Assembly (NCBI GenBank): GCA_016935195.1 | Contig: JAFGRL010000158.1 | Span: 1 to 49,744 of the forward strand | DNA: 49,744 bases | DNA from: Sedimentisphaerales bacterium | GTDB lineage: Bacteria > Planctomycetota > Phycisphaerae > Sedimentisphaerales > Anaerobacaceae | Direction: 5' to 3' | Translations under genes and position numbers: made by a program | Shown: piece by piece, positions 7,577 to 15,375 of the stretch | Layout: each line of letters starts with the position of its first letter | How positions within the stretch are numbered: position 1 is the stretch's first letter | Notes under the pieces: generated by a model | The model's database searches: none | What the model was told of the DNA's origin: nothing | Seen by the model: the letters and a program-made list of their open reading frames with translations, nothing else

Positions 7577-8968
7577 TTATTTATCCTTTTTTGCAGAGGG
7601 CTCGTCGCAATGTTCGCTATTTTTTAACAGACTTTGCAGCTTTTGTAAATAATGGCTAATATTTTTTTCCTGCCCAAGCTGCTTTGGCACATAGTAGCGT
7701 CGCCTGAATTCCGACGGCATATACTGCTGGGCAACGAAGCCGAACTTAGAATCATGGGGATATTTGTAATCAACACCAAAGCCGGCCTTTTTTGCAGCCG
7801 AATAGTGACTGTCCTTTAGATGCCTCGGCACTGGTGCCGTCGGACGAGATTTAACGTCAGAAACAGCCTTCCATATAGCTGATGCACAGGCATTTGACTT
7901 GGGCGCACAGGCAACATAAATGGCTGCCTGAGCTAAGGGTAGCTGGGCCTCCGGAAGGCCAATAAACTCAGCCACCTGCAAGGCGGCAGCTGCACAGACA
8001 AGAGCCATAGGGTCGGCATTGCCAACATCTTCGGCTGCACAGATAGCTATCCGCCTTGCTATAAAGCGGACGTCTTCACCACCTGCTATCATCCGGGCAA
8101 GCCAATAAACAGTGGCATCCGGGTCGCTGCCTCGCATGCTCTTTTGCAAGGCACTTGCCAAATCGTAGTGAGTATCGCCTGACCTGTCATATACAATGGC
8201 CTTTTGTTGAATTGATTCGGCAGCGGCTTTAAGAGTAAGATTGACTTTTTTGCCCTTAGGATTATCGTGAGCCTGTGATAGTACACCAATTTCAAGTGCG
8301 GTTAAAGCCCGGCGAGCATCACCGTCAGCACCGGCAGCAAGGAATTCTAAAGCAGCGGAGTCTGCCTGAATCTTTAGTTTACCTAAGCCTCTATCACTGT
8401 CTTGAATAGCAGTCTTTAATAACTGCAAAATATCCTCAGCGACAAGCGGCTCAAAACGAAATACTGTGCTTCGAGAAATCAAAGGTGAATTGATTGAAAA
8501 ATAAGGGTTCTCGGTCGTAGCCCCGATAAGTATCAGCACACCGGATTCGACATCATCCAACAGTACATCCTGCTGAGCACGACTAAATCGATGAAGCTCA
8601 TCCATAAAGAGTACCGTTCTGCGCGCTGTCGCAGCAAGCTTGTCCCGAGCGGTGCTTATAATTCGCCGCATGTCATTTACAGTTGCTGCCGGTGCGCTAA
8701 GATAGTGAAATTTGGCTCTGGTATGATTGGCAATAACCATTGCAAGGGATGTTTTGCCAACACCGGCAGGGCCGTAGAATATCAAGCTGGTCAATCTGTC
8801 TGCCTGCAGCATTCTCGTCAGCAGCTTACCGGACCCAAGAAAATGTCTCTGGCCAACAAATTCATCAAGTGTTCTAGGCCTCATCCGCACTGCCAGAGGC
8901 TCTGCCGTAGCTAAATTTGCCCTTTCTGACCGGCTAAACAACGTTTTGTTACCATTATCCCCTTTCAT
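7577..8968 (-). CDS. rarA: Replication-associated recombination protein RarA (MgsA)
   Basis: A clamp-loader-like AAA+ ATPase acting at stalled replication forks. In the 463-residue protein the N-terminal region has RMRPRTLDEFVGQ, then Walker A GPAGVGKT (about 66-73), Walker B FMDELHRF (about 121-128), sensor 1 IGATTENPYFS and the arginine-finger region PLISRSTVF. The C-terminal domain with GSDPDATVYWLARMIAGGED and the KYPHDSKFGFVAQQYMP block is family-specific. An ATG at 8968 is preferred to a TTG one codon upstream; neither has a clear ribosome-binding site. It heads the minus-strand run to 3626. Confidence 0.94.
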   Translation of the reverse strand: MKGDNGNKTLFSRSERANLATAEPLAVRMRPRTLDEFVGQRHFLGSGKLLTRMLQADRLTSLIFYGPAGVGKTSLAMVIANHTRAKFHYLSAPAATVNDMRRIISTARDKLAATARRTVLFMDELHRFSRAQQDVLLDDVESGVLILIGATTENPYFSINSPLISRSTVFRFEPLVAEDILQLLKTAIQDSDRGLGKLKIQADSAALEFLAAGADGDARRALTALEIGVLSQAHDNPKGKKVNLTLKAAAESIQQKAIVYDRSGDTHYDLASALQKSMRGSDPDATVYWLARMIAGGEDVRFIARRIAICAAEDVGNADPMALVCAAAALQVAEFIGLPEAQLPLAQAAIYVACAPKSNACASAIWKAVSDVKSRPTAPVPRHLKDSHYSAAKKAGFGVDYKYPHDSKFGFVAQQYMPSEFRRRYYVPKQLGQEKNISHYLQKLQSLLKNSEHCDEPSAKKDK

Positions 8969-9034
8969 CAAGTAATATTATACGTAGTAATCAAACTGCT
9001 GTCGAAAGATTCCTAAAAACAACTGCTGGTCCCA

Positions 9035-9055
9035 TAATATCACGCCTCGATATTA
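9035..9055. promoter_or_regulatory. Inverted repeat between rarA and the barrel gene, possible operator
   Basis: TAATATC and GATATTA are a perfect 7-bp inverted repeat separated by seven bases, in the divergent intergenic region 43 bases upstream of the -35 of the next promoter. The geometry suits a dimeric regulator, but no regulator gene is near and the match is short, so this is speculative. Confidence 0.25.
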
Positions 9056-9097
9056 CATCAATACCTACTTAGAAAAAAATAGAAAGAGTTTTTTCCC

Positions 9098-9126
9098 TTG
9101 ATTCAACCGCGTGTCATATGTATACT
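9098..9126 (+). promoter_or_regulatory. Sigma-70-type promoter for the barrel gene
   Basis: TTGATT at 9098-9103 and TATACT at 9121-9126 are separated by the ideal 17 bases. Transcription would give a leader of about 100 bases before the ATG at 9235, including a small CGCGTT/AACGCG hairpin at 9141-9155. Confidence 0.6.
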
Positions 9127-9234
9127 TTCGTGATAAATATCGCGTTTTTAACGCGTTTGTCCATAGATCGGGAAAAACTGGTATTGTTGTCGAGAATTAT
9201 GTGAGTGAATGACATTTCTGGAAGGAGAAAGACA

Positions 9235-10002
9235 ATGAACAGAAGGATTTTAGTAATAACTTTTGTAGTAATGGCAATTGGACTGCTCACTCCTGCCACT
9301 CTGGCACTTGACCCGATGGGTCCTCCGGCAGCTGGTCTTACACAGGGACAATGGAGCTTGGGAGCTGAGTACTCCTATAGTGAGCAGAGTCTTTGGCGAA
9401 CTCAAGGTTACTCTGCGGACTTCACGGGTGTGGAGCAGGAAATTAACAAGATATATGGCAAGATTGGATAGGGCATCTCGAACAAAACAGAAGGTTTTTT
9501 ACGTATAGGTTTGGCCGACTACGAGTACGAACGAGAAGGCTACTACGCTTCGTGGAAAGGCGATGACAATGGCACTTTGGCTATAGGTGTAGGTGTTAAA
9601 ACAACCTTTTCCGAAGCTCCTGACATAAAGTGGGGCGGACTTGCTCAAATGAGTTGGGCTAGTTATGACGGTAAACGAAAGAATGCGTCGTCGTCGTCGA
9701 GCTACCAGACAGGGACATTCGAAACTGAAGTTTTCGAATACCAACTCGCAGCAGGTCCGACTTGCACACTGATGGAGGGCATTTCGGTTTATGGAGGCCC
9801 GTTCATGCACTTAATCGATGGCAACCATTATCACAAGCATGCTGGAGGCTCTAGGGAATACGATATCGAAGAGCGCGCATCTTTTGGCGGCTATGTTGGC
9901 ACACAGATTGATATCGCGGAGAATGCTACTTTCAACATCGAGTACCAGCGAACTGGTGATGCATGGGCGGTTGCCGGAGGCATCTGCTGGATGTTACCTT
10001 AG
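9235..10002 (+). pseudogene. Outer-membrane beta-barrel protein gene interrupted by one in-frame TAG
   Basis: The frame from ATG 9235 (eight bases after GGAAGGAG) to TAG 10000-10002 is intact apart from one TAG at 9469-9471, codon 79. Before it lie a signal peptide (MNRRILVITFVVMAIGLLTP) and the beginning of a barrel; after it the same frame continues with alternating beta-strand patterns (EGFLRIGLADYEYE, FNIEYQRTGDAWAVAGGICW). In related planctomycete barrels the position reads G-Y-G, so TAG probably replaced a Tyr codon by a single base change. With its promoter, ribosome-binding site and terminator all intact, this is a recent nonsense mutation, a sequence error, or readthrough. The protein is probably a porin-like surface protein; substrate unknown. 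Confidence 0.7.
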
Positions 10003-10045
10003 ACTCTATTTCTGGCGATTATAGCTCAGTCGCTGTTCAGAACAA

Positions 10046-10078
10046 AAAAGGCTGCGATTTTCTATTCGCAGCCTTTTG
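10046..10078 (+). terminator. Intrinsic terminator after the barrel gene
   Basis: GGCTGCGA and TCGCAGCC pair perfectly around an eight-base loop, flanked by AAAA before and TTTT after, 43 bases past the barrel stop codon. Confidence 0.8.
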
Positions 10079-10277
10079 TCTTTGTTCTAAGTCCAACATA
10101 ATTTCGGCGATTTTTACTGCCAGGACAAAAAGTTTCACTAAAATGGGTTTTTTACTTGATTTTTTCTCGCTTAGAAGTAAGCTCTTGCAAAAAGCTGTTA
10201 ATATTATGATAGTATATTGTTGGTTTAAAGTTAGAAGGAAACTGTCAATATCTGGTAATGTTTTTAAGGAGACAAGT

Positions 10278-11087
10278 ATGAAAAAAGAGATTTTGGTTGC
10301 TTTCATTATGTTATGCGGCTTGGCAACAATAACCCAGGCCCAGGAAGGTGATTTGCACGGCGCAATAAACGCGACCTTCGACAGCAAATATATATGGAGG
10401 GGTTTTGACAACTATGCTGACAAAAGCGCAATACACGCCGGTGTTGACCTTGACCTCTATGGCAGCGGCTTTGGAGTCAGTTTGTTGGGCCACAGAGCCA
10501 ATTCCTCAGAATTTGAGGACGGCGAACGATGGGACTACACGCTCTATTACGGTGGTCAAGTATTAGAAGACCAGGCCTGTGCAACAAATTATCGGCTTGC
10601 GTGGGTCTATTACAACTATCCAGACAACTCCAGAAAAGATTATGACCTGCAGGAGGCTCATCTGATGCTCTCCTGGCCGGATATGTGCCAAAGCGGCCTG
10701 GTGCCAGGTTATATCCTCGTCAAGATGTGGCCGGCGCGCAGCGGCTCAAAAGTCGGTAGTAGGTCTCCATTCGGGGGCACAGCTTCTGGTTTCGCACATA
10801 TTTTCACTCTGGATTATCCCTGGACGGTTGAAGGTCTTCTGCCCGAGATACCCGAGCAAGTACTTAATCTGCACGCAGAATTGATCTACAACGATGGTGT
10901 CGGTCCTGGTGGACAAAATGTTGACCATGACTGGTCAAACGCTGTCTTAGGTGTTTCAACGGTATTTGACCTGGGTGAAAACGTAACGCTTACTCCTGGG
11001 ATATACCATCAAATAACTATGGATAAATCGGTCAATGATGACCAGGATGAAACCTGGGCCAGCGTCAATCTGAAGTACACCTTCTAA
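10278..11087 (+). CDS. Putative outer-membrane porin (TorF/TIGR02001-like barrel)
   Basis: A 269-residue exported barrel protein. The start at 10278 is set by AAGGAG seven bases upstream and by the signal peptide MKKEILVAFIMLCGLATITQ followed by AQA-type cleavage near residue 22; longer readings starting upstream cross the preceding terminator. The first strands read INATFDSKYIWRGFDNYADK, the R-G-F turn typical of TorF/TIGR02001-type putative porins, and the chain ends with an aromatic Phe (NLKYTF), the usual signal for outer-membrane insertion. Strands alternate polar and aromatic residues throughout. It follows the broken barrel gene but has its own upstream region after a terminator. Substrate cannot be deduced. 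Confidence 0.8.
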   Translation: MKKEILVAFIMLCGLATITQAQEGDLHGAINATFDSKYIWRGFDNYADKSAIHAGVDLDLYGSGFGVSLLGHRANSSEFEDGERWDYTLYYGGQVLEDQACATNYRLAWVYYNYPDNSRKDYDLQEAHLMLSWPDMCQSGLVPGYILVKMWPARSGSKVGSRSPFGGTASGFAHIFTLDYPWTVEGLLPEIPEQVLNLHAELIYNDGVGPGGQNVDHDWSNAVLGVSTVFDLGENVTLTPGIYHQITMDKSVNDDQDETWASVNLKYTF

Positions 11088-11115
11088 GGCCAACCAAGCA
11101 ATAAATCGCCGCGTA

Positions 11116-11150
11116 AAAAAAGAGGCTGGTTTAAAACCCGGCCTCTTTTT
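11116..11150. terminator. Bidirectional terminator between converging genes
   Basis: A stem of AGAGGCTGG with CCCGGCCTCT (one bulge) is flanked by A-run and T-run, so it can end transcripts from both the porin gene (+) and the polyprenyl synthase gene (-). Confidence 0.8.
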
Positions 11151-11169
11151 CGATTAAATAATAACTTCT

Positions 11170-12225
11170 TCAATCGGAATTGCTTACTAAAGAGTTGGCA
11201 GTTGTTATCAACACATCTTTAGCCTTGCTCTCTTCGAGCGGCCTCAAAGCACTTATTGCAACACTTATAAGCTCGCCAACACGATTTTGCGCATATTCTA
11301 AACTGCCATAAGAAACCATCAAATCTGCCAAAACATCTTTATCGAAAGAACCTTCTGACAACTGCCTGTTCAAAGCATTTCTTTCCTGCTCATCCACTTT
11401 ACTCAAAAGATGTATAAAAGGCAACGTCTGATTGTTCTTTTGAATGTCATTTCCAAGTGTCTTACCGGTCATTTTCTCGCTGCCAAAGATATCGAGCAAA
11501 TCATCGTTAATTTGATAGGCAGTTCCAAAATCTCTGCCATAATGGCTCAATGCCTCAAGCTGCTGCTTATTTGCCTCATTCAGCAGGCCGCCAAGAAAAC
11601 AACAATCGCTGAAAAAAACAGAGGTTTTCTCAGCTATAAGCTCTAAATATTCGGCTTCATCAAGTGAGCGCCTTTGGTTTCTTTTCCAGACTTGCTTCAA
11701 TTCGCCCTCACAGATTTTAGCGGTCAAAGCTGAAATTACCTCAACGATCTTTGGCTCAAAAGAAGCGCACATTTTGAATGCTCGGCTAAGCAAAAAATCG
11801 CCTAATAACACAGCATATTCATTACCCCAGAGTTTATTTGCCGTAGGAAGTCCGCGGCGCTTTTGCCCTCCATCTATAACGTCGTCGTGTAACAGGGTGG
11901 CATAATGTATCACCTCAACTACCGCTGCAATCCGAATAGCCTTAGATAAAACTGCATCTTTCTTTAAGGAGACACTCCTTTTGGATGATTTGTCGAGAGT
12001 AGCTTGATATGACAGCAGCAGCAGACCAGGCCGAAGCATCTTGCCGCTGCAGCTCTGCTGGCGCAAATACGAAAACACAGCCCGGTCTTGTTTAGCATCT
12101 AAAACAAGGTTGCGAATATTCAACTGCCCAAGGATAAGGTCTCTTACCTTGGTTAATTGAGAATCAATAATTCTAAAGCCGAAAGTGCAAACCTTACAGA
12201 TGTCATATGGTCGACTTGTTTGCAT
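11170..12225 (-). CDS. Polyprenyl (trans-isoprenyl) diphosphate synthase
   Basis: Head-to-tail condensation of isopentenyl diphosphate to make a long isoprenoid chain, probably for the quinone side chain. Both aspartate-rich Mg-binding motifs are visible: LLHDDVIDGGQKRRG (DDxxD, first) and NDDLLDIFG (second), plus GKMLRPGLLLLSYQ near the start, as in IspB/HepT enzymes. The ATG at 12225 gives 351 residues; a TTG at 12267 would add 14. Neither has a ribosome-binding site, and the N-terminus (with two Cys, ICKVC) is unusual, so the true start is uncertain. It is separated from ilvE by a repeat element. Chain length (C30-C40 or other) cannot be told. Confidence 0.88.
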   Translation of the reverse strand: MQTSRPYDICKVCTFGFRIIDSQLTKVRDLILGQLNIRNLVLDAKQDRAVFSYLRQQSCSGKMLRPGLLLLSYQATLDKSSKRSVSLKKDAVLSKAIRIAAVVEVIHYATLLHDDVIDGGQKRRGLPTANKLWGNEYAVLLGDFLLSRAFKMCASFEPKIVEVISALTAKICEGELKQVWKRNQRRSLDEAEYLELIAEKTSVFFSDCCFLGGLLNEANKQQLEALSHYGRDFGTAYQINDDLLDIFGSEKMTGKTLGNDIQKNNQTLPFIHLLSKVDEQERNALNRQLSEGSFDKDVLADLMVSYGSLEYAQNRVGELISVAISALRPLEESKAKDVLITTANSLVSNSD

Positions 12226-12305
12226 AATTAGCTGGTTACTTTTTTGGCACAAGCAGGCATATTTCAATCAAAACTGTAGTTGTCCATAACAGATAAAACG
12301 CCTGG

Positions 12306-12399
12306 TGTCATTGTGAGAAAGTGAAACGACCGAAGCAATCTCGACCATCCAGAGGTTTAAGATTGCCACGCTCGGCTAACGCCTCGCTCGCAATGACAT
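12306..12399. repeat. Palindromic dispersed repeat, copy 1 (TGTCATTGnGAG ends)
   Basis: A 94-bp element bounded by TGTCATTGTGAG and CTCGCAATGACA, with inner arms GAAGCAATCTC and AGATTGCCACGC, lying between ilvE and the polyprenyl synthase gene. The same ends and inner segments recur in inverted order at 16867-16951. Elements with this TCATTGCGAG/GCAATCTC pattern are familiar as intergenic repeats in many bacterial genomes. Confidence 0.75.
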
Positions 12400-12432
12400 C
12401 CATCATTTAATTTGCGATAGATCACTATTCAA

Positions 12433-13299
12433 TTACGGTTTCCTGCCATGGGCGTAATCGAAAAAATTCTTTCTCAAAAGTCTTGTTACCGGGCCGGGCT
12501 TTCCTTCGCCAATCATTCGGCCGTCGATTTCGACAATTCCTATAACCTCTGCAGCGGTGCCGGTTAAAAAAAATTCATCACAAACATATAAGTCGCATCT
12601 GGTAAGGTTCTTTTCAACAACCTTAAGCTTTTCCTGCCCGGCCAACCTGATAACAATGGCACGTGTAATTCCTTCCAACGCCCCGGCCTCGACCGGAGGG
12701 GTGTAGATTATGCCGCTCTTAACGATAAATATATTATCTCCTGTGGCTTCGGCAACGTATCCTTCATGATTATACATAATCGCTTCAGGAACATCATTGT
12801 CCAGCGCCTCAATCTTGGCAAGAATATTGTTAAGATAATTCAGACTCTTAATCTGTGGCGGAATCGACATCGGATGGTTGCGAATAGTAGTGGCGCTGAT
12901 TACCCTCATGCCTTTCTCGTAAAGCTCCTCCGGATAAAGCTGAATATTGTCGGCAATGATAATTATTCTGGCACCTTCGCAGATAAAAGGATTCAGGCCC
13001 AGAGTTCCTATCCCGCGGGTAACTACCAGTCGGATATAGCCATCGATAACCTGATTTGCCTCAACTGTTTTTTCCACCGCTGTTGCAAGTGCCTTGCGGC
13101 CCAAGGCGATATCGAGCCTGATTACCTTGGCGGAATCAAACAGCCTTTTTATGTGTGCCTCAAGCTCAAAGATTTTACTATTGTAAACCCGGATACCTTC
13201 GAAAACACCGTCTCCATAGAGCAGAGCATGGTCAAAGACTGATATCTTCGCATCCGCCTCATCAAAAATCTTGCCATCAATCCAGATTTTCAGACCCAT
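12433..13299 (-). CDS. ilvE: Branched-chain amino acid aminotransferase
   Basis: A PLP-dependent class IV aminotransferase interconverting Leu/Ile/Val and their keto acids. The 288-residue protein has the class IV N-terminus (IWIDGKIFDEADAKISVFDH), GDGVFEGIRVYN, the PLP lysine in PPQIKSLNYLNN (about Lys151), and NHEGYVAEATGDNIFIV, which carries the cofactor-phosphate-binding residues. The ATG follows TTGGAG. It is 19 bases downstream of the Lol ATPase gene, so probably the last gene of that transcript although functionally unrelated. D-amino acid aminotransferase and aminodeoxychorismate lyase are the close relatives, but the G-I-R-V-Y-N strand favours IlvE. Confidence 0.87.
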   Translation of the reverse strand: MGLKIWIDGKIFDEADAKISVFDHALLYGDGVFEGIRVYNSKIFELEAHIKRLFDSAKVIRLDIALGRKALATAVEKTVEANQVIDGYIRLVVTRGIGTLGLNPFICEGARIIIIADNIQLYPEELYEKGMRVISATTIRNHPMSIPPQIKSLNYLNNILAKIEALDNDVPEAIMYNHEGYVAEATGDNIFIVKSGIIYTPPVEAGALEGITRAIVIRLAGQEKLKVVEKNLTRCDLYVCDEFFLTGTAAEVIGIVEIDGRMIGEGKPGPVTRLLRKNFFDYAHGRKP

Positions 13300-13318
13300 A
13301 TAAACTCCAAAAGCCTAA

Positions 13319-14020
13319 CTAAACTTCGCCTATTTTACCATCAGTAAGGCTGATTATTCGAGAAGCTCGCCTGGCAATCCTCTCATCGTGAGTTACCATT
13401 ACTATTGTCTGGCCTGCTCTATTCAATTCTTCAAAGACCGTTAAGATACCATTTCCCGTCTCAGAGTCAAGATTTCCTGTCGGCTCATCCACCAAAAGAA
13501 GTCTCGGCTCATTCATCAGGGCCCTGCCGATAGCAACTCTCTGACGCTCCCCCCCCGATAGCTGATAAGGTCTGTGAGAAGCCCTGTCAGCCAATCCAAG
13601 CTCACTCAGTAATTCTCTGGCTCTTCTTTTAGTCGCCTTGCGGGAAAATAACCAGCCGATGATACCCTTATCAGTCATTGACGGAAGAAAAATATTTTCC
13701 TGCACATTTAATTCGTCCAATAAATGGTAAAACTGAAAAACAAAACCCACACTTTTGCTGCGAAACTTGTTAATTTGCCCGGCGCCGGCCTTAGCCAGAT
13801 CCATCCCCTCAAATCTTACGACGCCACCATCCGGCCTATCGAGTGCCCCTAAAATATGCAAAAGAGTGCTTTTACCGCTGCCGGAGGCTCCGACAATCGC
13901 CAAAAATTCACCTTTCTTTACTGCCAGGTTCACGCCTCTTAGCACCTTCAACCGCGTCGCACCCATCCGATAAAATTTGCAGATGTTTTCGGCTTCTAAT
14001 ATAAATCCATTCTCATTCAT
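13319..14020 (-). CDS. lolD: ABC transporter ATP-binding protein, LolD/MacB type
   Basis: The ATPase of a lipoprotein-releasing (Lol) or related FtsX-type exporter. In 233 residues all nucleotide-binding motifs are present: Walker A GASGSGKST (44-52), Q-loop FVFQFYHLLDELNVQEN, signature LSGGERQRVAIGRAL, Walker B LLLVDEPTGNLDSE and the switch VMVTHDE. The FYHLLDELNVQEN sequence is characteristic of the LolD group. The start overlaps the stop of the permease gene by four bases. With two separate permease genes it makes a LolCDE arrangement: ATP-driven extraction of lipoproteins from the inner membrane toward the outer membrane. Confidence 0.86.
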   Translation of the reverse strand: MNENGFILEAENICKFYRMGATRLKVLRGVNLAVKKGEFLAIVGASGSGKSTLLHILGALDRPDGGVVRFEGMDLAKAGAGQINKFRSKSVGFVFQFYHLLDELNVQENIFLPSMTDKGIIGWLFSRKATKRRARELLSELGLADRASHRPYQLSGGERQRVAIGRALMNEPRLLLVDEPTGNLDSETGNGILTVFEELNRAGQTIVMVTHDERIARRASRIISLTDGKIGEV

Positions 14021-15366
14021 AACCGGTTAACCCTTAAAGTATCAACTGGTCTCAATCTTGCCGCCATATAACTTGGGACCACAGCAGCTATAAGACACGC
14101 TGCCACCGCCGAGGCAATGATTGCAGTTACTACATTTAAGTCCATCTTGTTTGGTATATCGTCAATGGCATAAATGGCCCGCGACCAAAGCTGAAAACCG
14201 TATCGCTCAAACAAAAAACCTTCCAGTCCATTGACTTCTGCCAAAAATGCAGCTCCGGCAGCGGTACCAATAGCCGAACCTAAAAGTCCAATTAAAACCG
14301 CAAACAGCAAAAACACACTCACTACGTCGATGTCGCCGGCACCAACGCTCTTTAATATCCCGATGTCCTTACTTTTGTGGCTGACTATCATATAAAAAAC
14401 TACGAAGATAATAAATACTGTAATCAAACCAAGAAGGCTGAAAACAAAAACCATCATCGTTCTTTCCATCTCAACCGCTACCATTACCTCCCTGCGAAAC
14501 TGCTTGTAAGTTTCAACACGCACACCATCAAGAAGTTCAGCATAACCCGCCGAGCGTTTGTGTTCGACAAACTTATCCCAAACGGCCCTGACCCTGTCAC
14601 GGCCCTTTTCTATGTCAACACCTTCGACAAACTTTATATGGATTGCGCTGGCCCTTTTTTCTCCGCCGGCCATTCCACAAAGTATCTGTACCTCGTCAAA
14701 TGGCAGGTACACATAATCACCATCTACATTTGCCAGAGCGCTGTGGGAATCGTCGCTGTAGTAAAAAGTTTTGCTGTTGACTATTCCAACCGCTGCTCTT
14801 GCAAGGCTGCCCCTGGCGGTAAGAGGAAAACAGCTCAGACTAAAGCTGTAAACCAGCGGCTCCGGCTCGTGATAATACAGGCCATATTCGTCCCTGTCCC
14901 GAATTTTATCTATACCTAAAACAATACCCGGCAGGTTCGCATCATCACTCGGCTCGAATGCACGCAAAGGCCCATCTCTGTGATAATATAAGCTTTCCGC
15001 AAAACTGGTCACCCTACTGTGCTTGCCGGGATAAATTCCCATAACCTGCACACTACTTTGGTAGCCTGTGTCCTGATAAGTCAGGATACCTTGAACAGCT
15101 ATAACAGGTGAGAGAGCCTCGATAAAATCCTCGCTGCCGAGTTTTTTTATAAACTCTTCATAATACGGGAAACCTACCAGTGAATCGCTGCTTAAAATAC
15201 AGTTACCGAACCACCTTTGATTTTTGCTCTCAAAGTCCCGCGCAAGACCTGTCATAATAGTCATTACCACGAGCACAACAAAAACACACACCGCAACCGA
15301 GACCAAAACAAGATATGTTATGCGTCTTCTGAGCAAATACCTTAATGGAAGGATAAACTTATACAT
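14017..15366 (-). CDS. FtsX-like ABC permease, Lol-type (second subunit)
   Basis: A 449-residue inner-membrane permease with MacB/LolE layout: a first helix after a basic start (about 17-40, YLVLVSVAVCVFVVLVVMTI), a large periplasmic domain (about 45-290), and three C-terminal helices forming the FtsX domain (TMMVFVFSLLGLITVFIIFV, then VVSVFLLFAVLIGLLGSAIG and a last helix before RLRPVDTLRVNRL). The cytoplasmic coupling region SHKSKDIGILKSVGAGDIDV between helices is typical of the family. It overlaps the ATPase gene by four bases and follows the other permease by nine bases, so both probably form a heterodimer. Confidence 0.84.
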   Translation of the reverse strand: MYKFILPLRYLLRRRITYLVLVSVAVCVFVVLVVMTIMTGLARDFESKNQRWFGNCILSSDSLVGFPYYEEFIKKLGSEDFIEALSPVIAVQGILTYQDTGYQSSVQVMGIYPGKHSRVTSFAESLYYHRDGPLRAFEPSDDANLPGIVLGIDKIRDRDEYGLYYHEPEPLVYSFSLSCFPLTARGSLARAAVGIVNSKTFYYSDDSHSALANVDGDYVYLPFDEVQILCGMAGGEKRASAIHIKFVEGVDIEKGRDRVRAVWDKFVEHKRSAGYAELLDGVRVETYKQFRREVMVAVEMERTMMVFVFSLLGLITVFIIFVVFYMIVSHKSKDIGILKSVGAGDIDVVSVFLLFAVLIGLLGSAIGTAAGAAFLAEVNGLEGFLFERYGFQLWSRAIYAIDDIPNKMDLNVVTAIIASAVAACLIAAVVPSYMAARLRPVDTLRVNRL

Positions 15367-15375
15367 CGCACTTCG

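Noticed and set aside
10185-10215. TTGCAA with TATGAT or TAGTAT as a promoter for the porin gene
   Set aside because: Spacings of 14 or 19 bases are poor; a promoter probably exists here but its boxes cannot be fixed.
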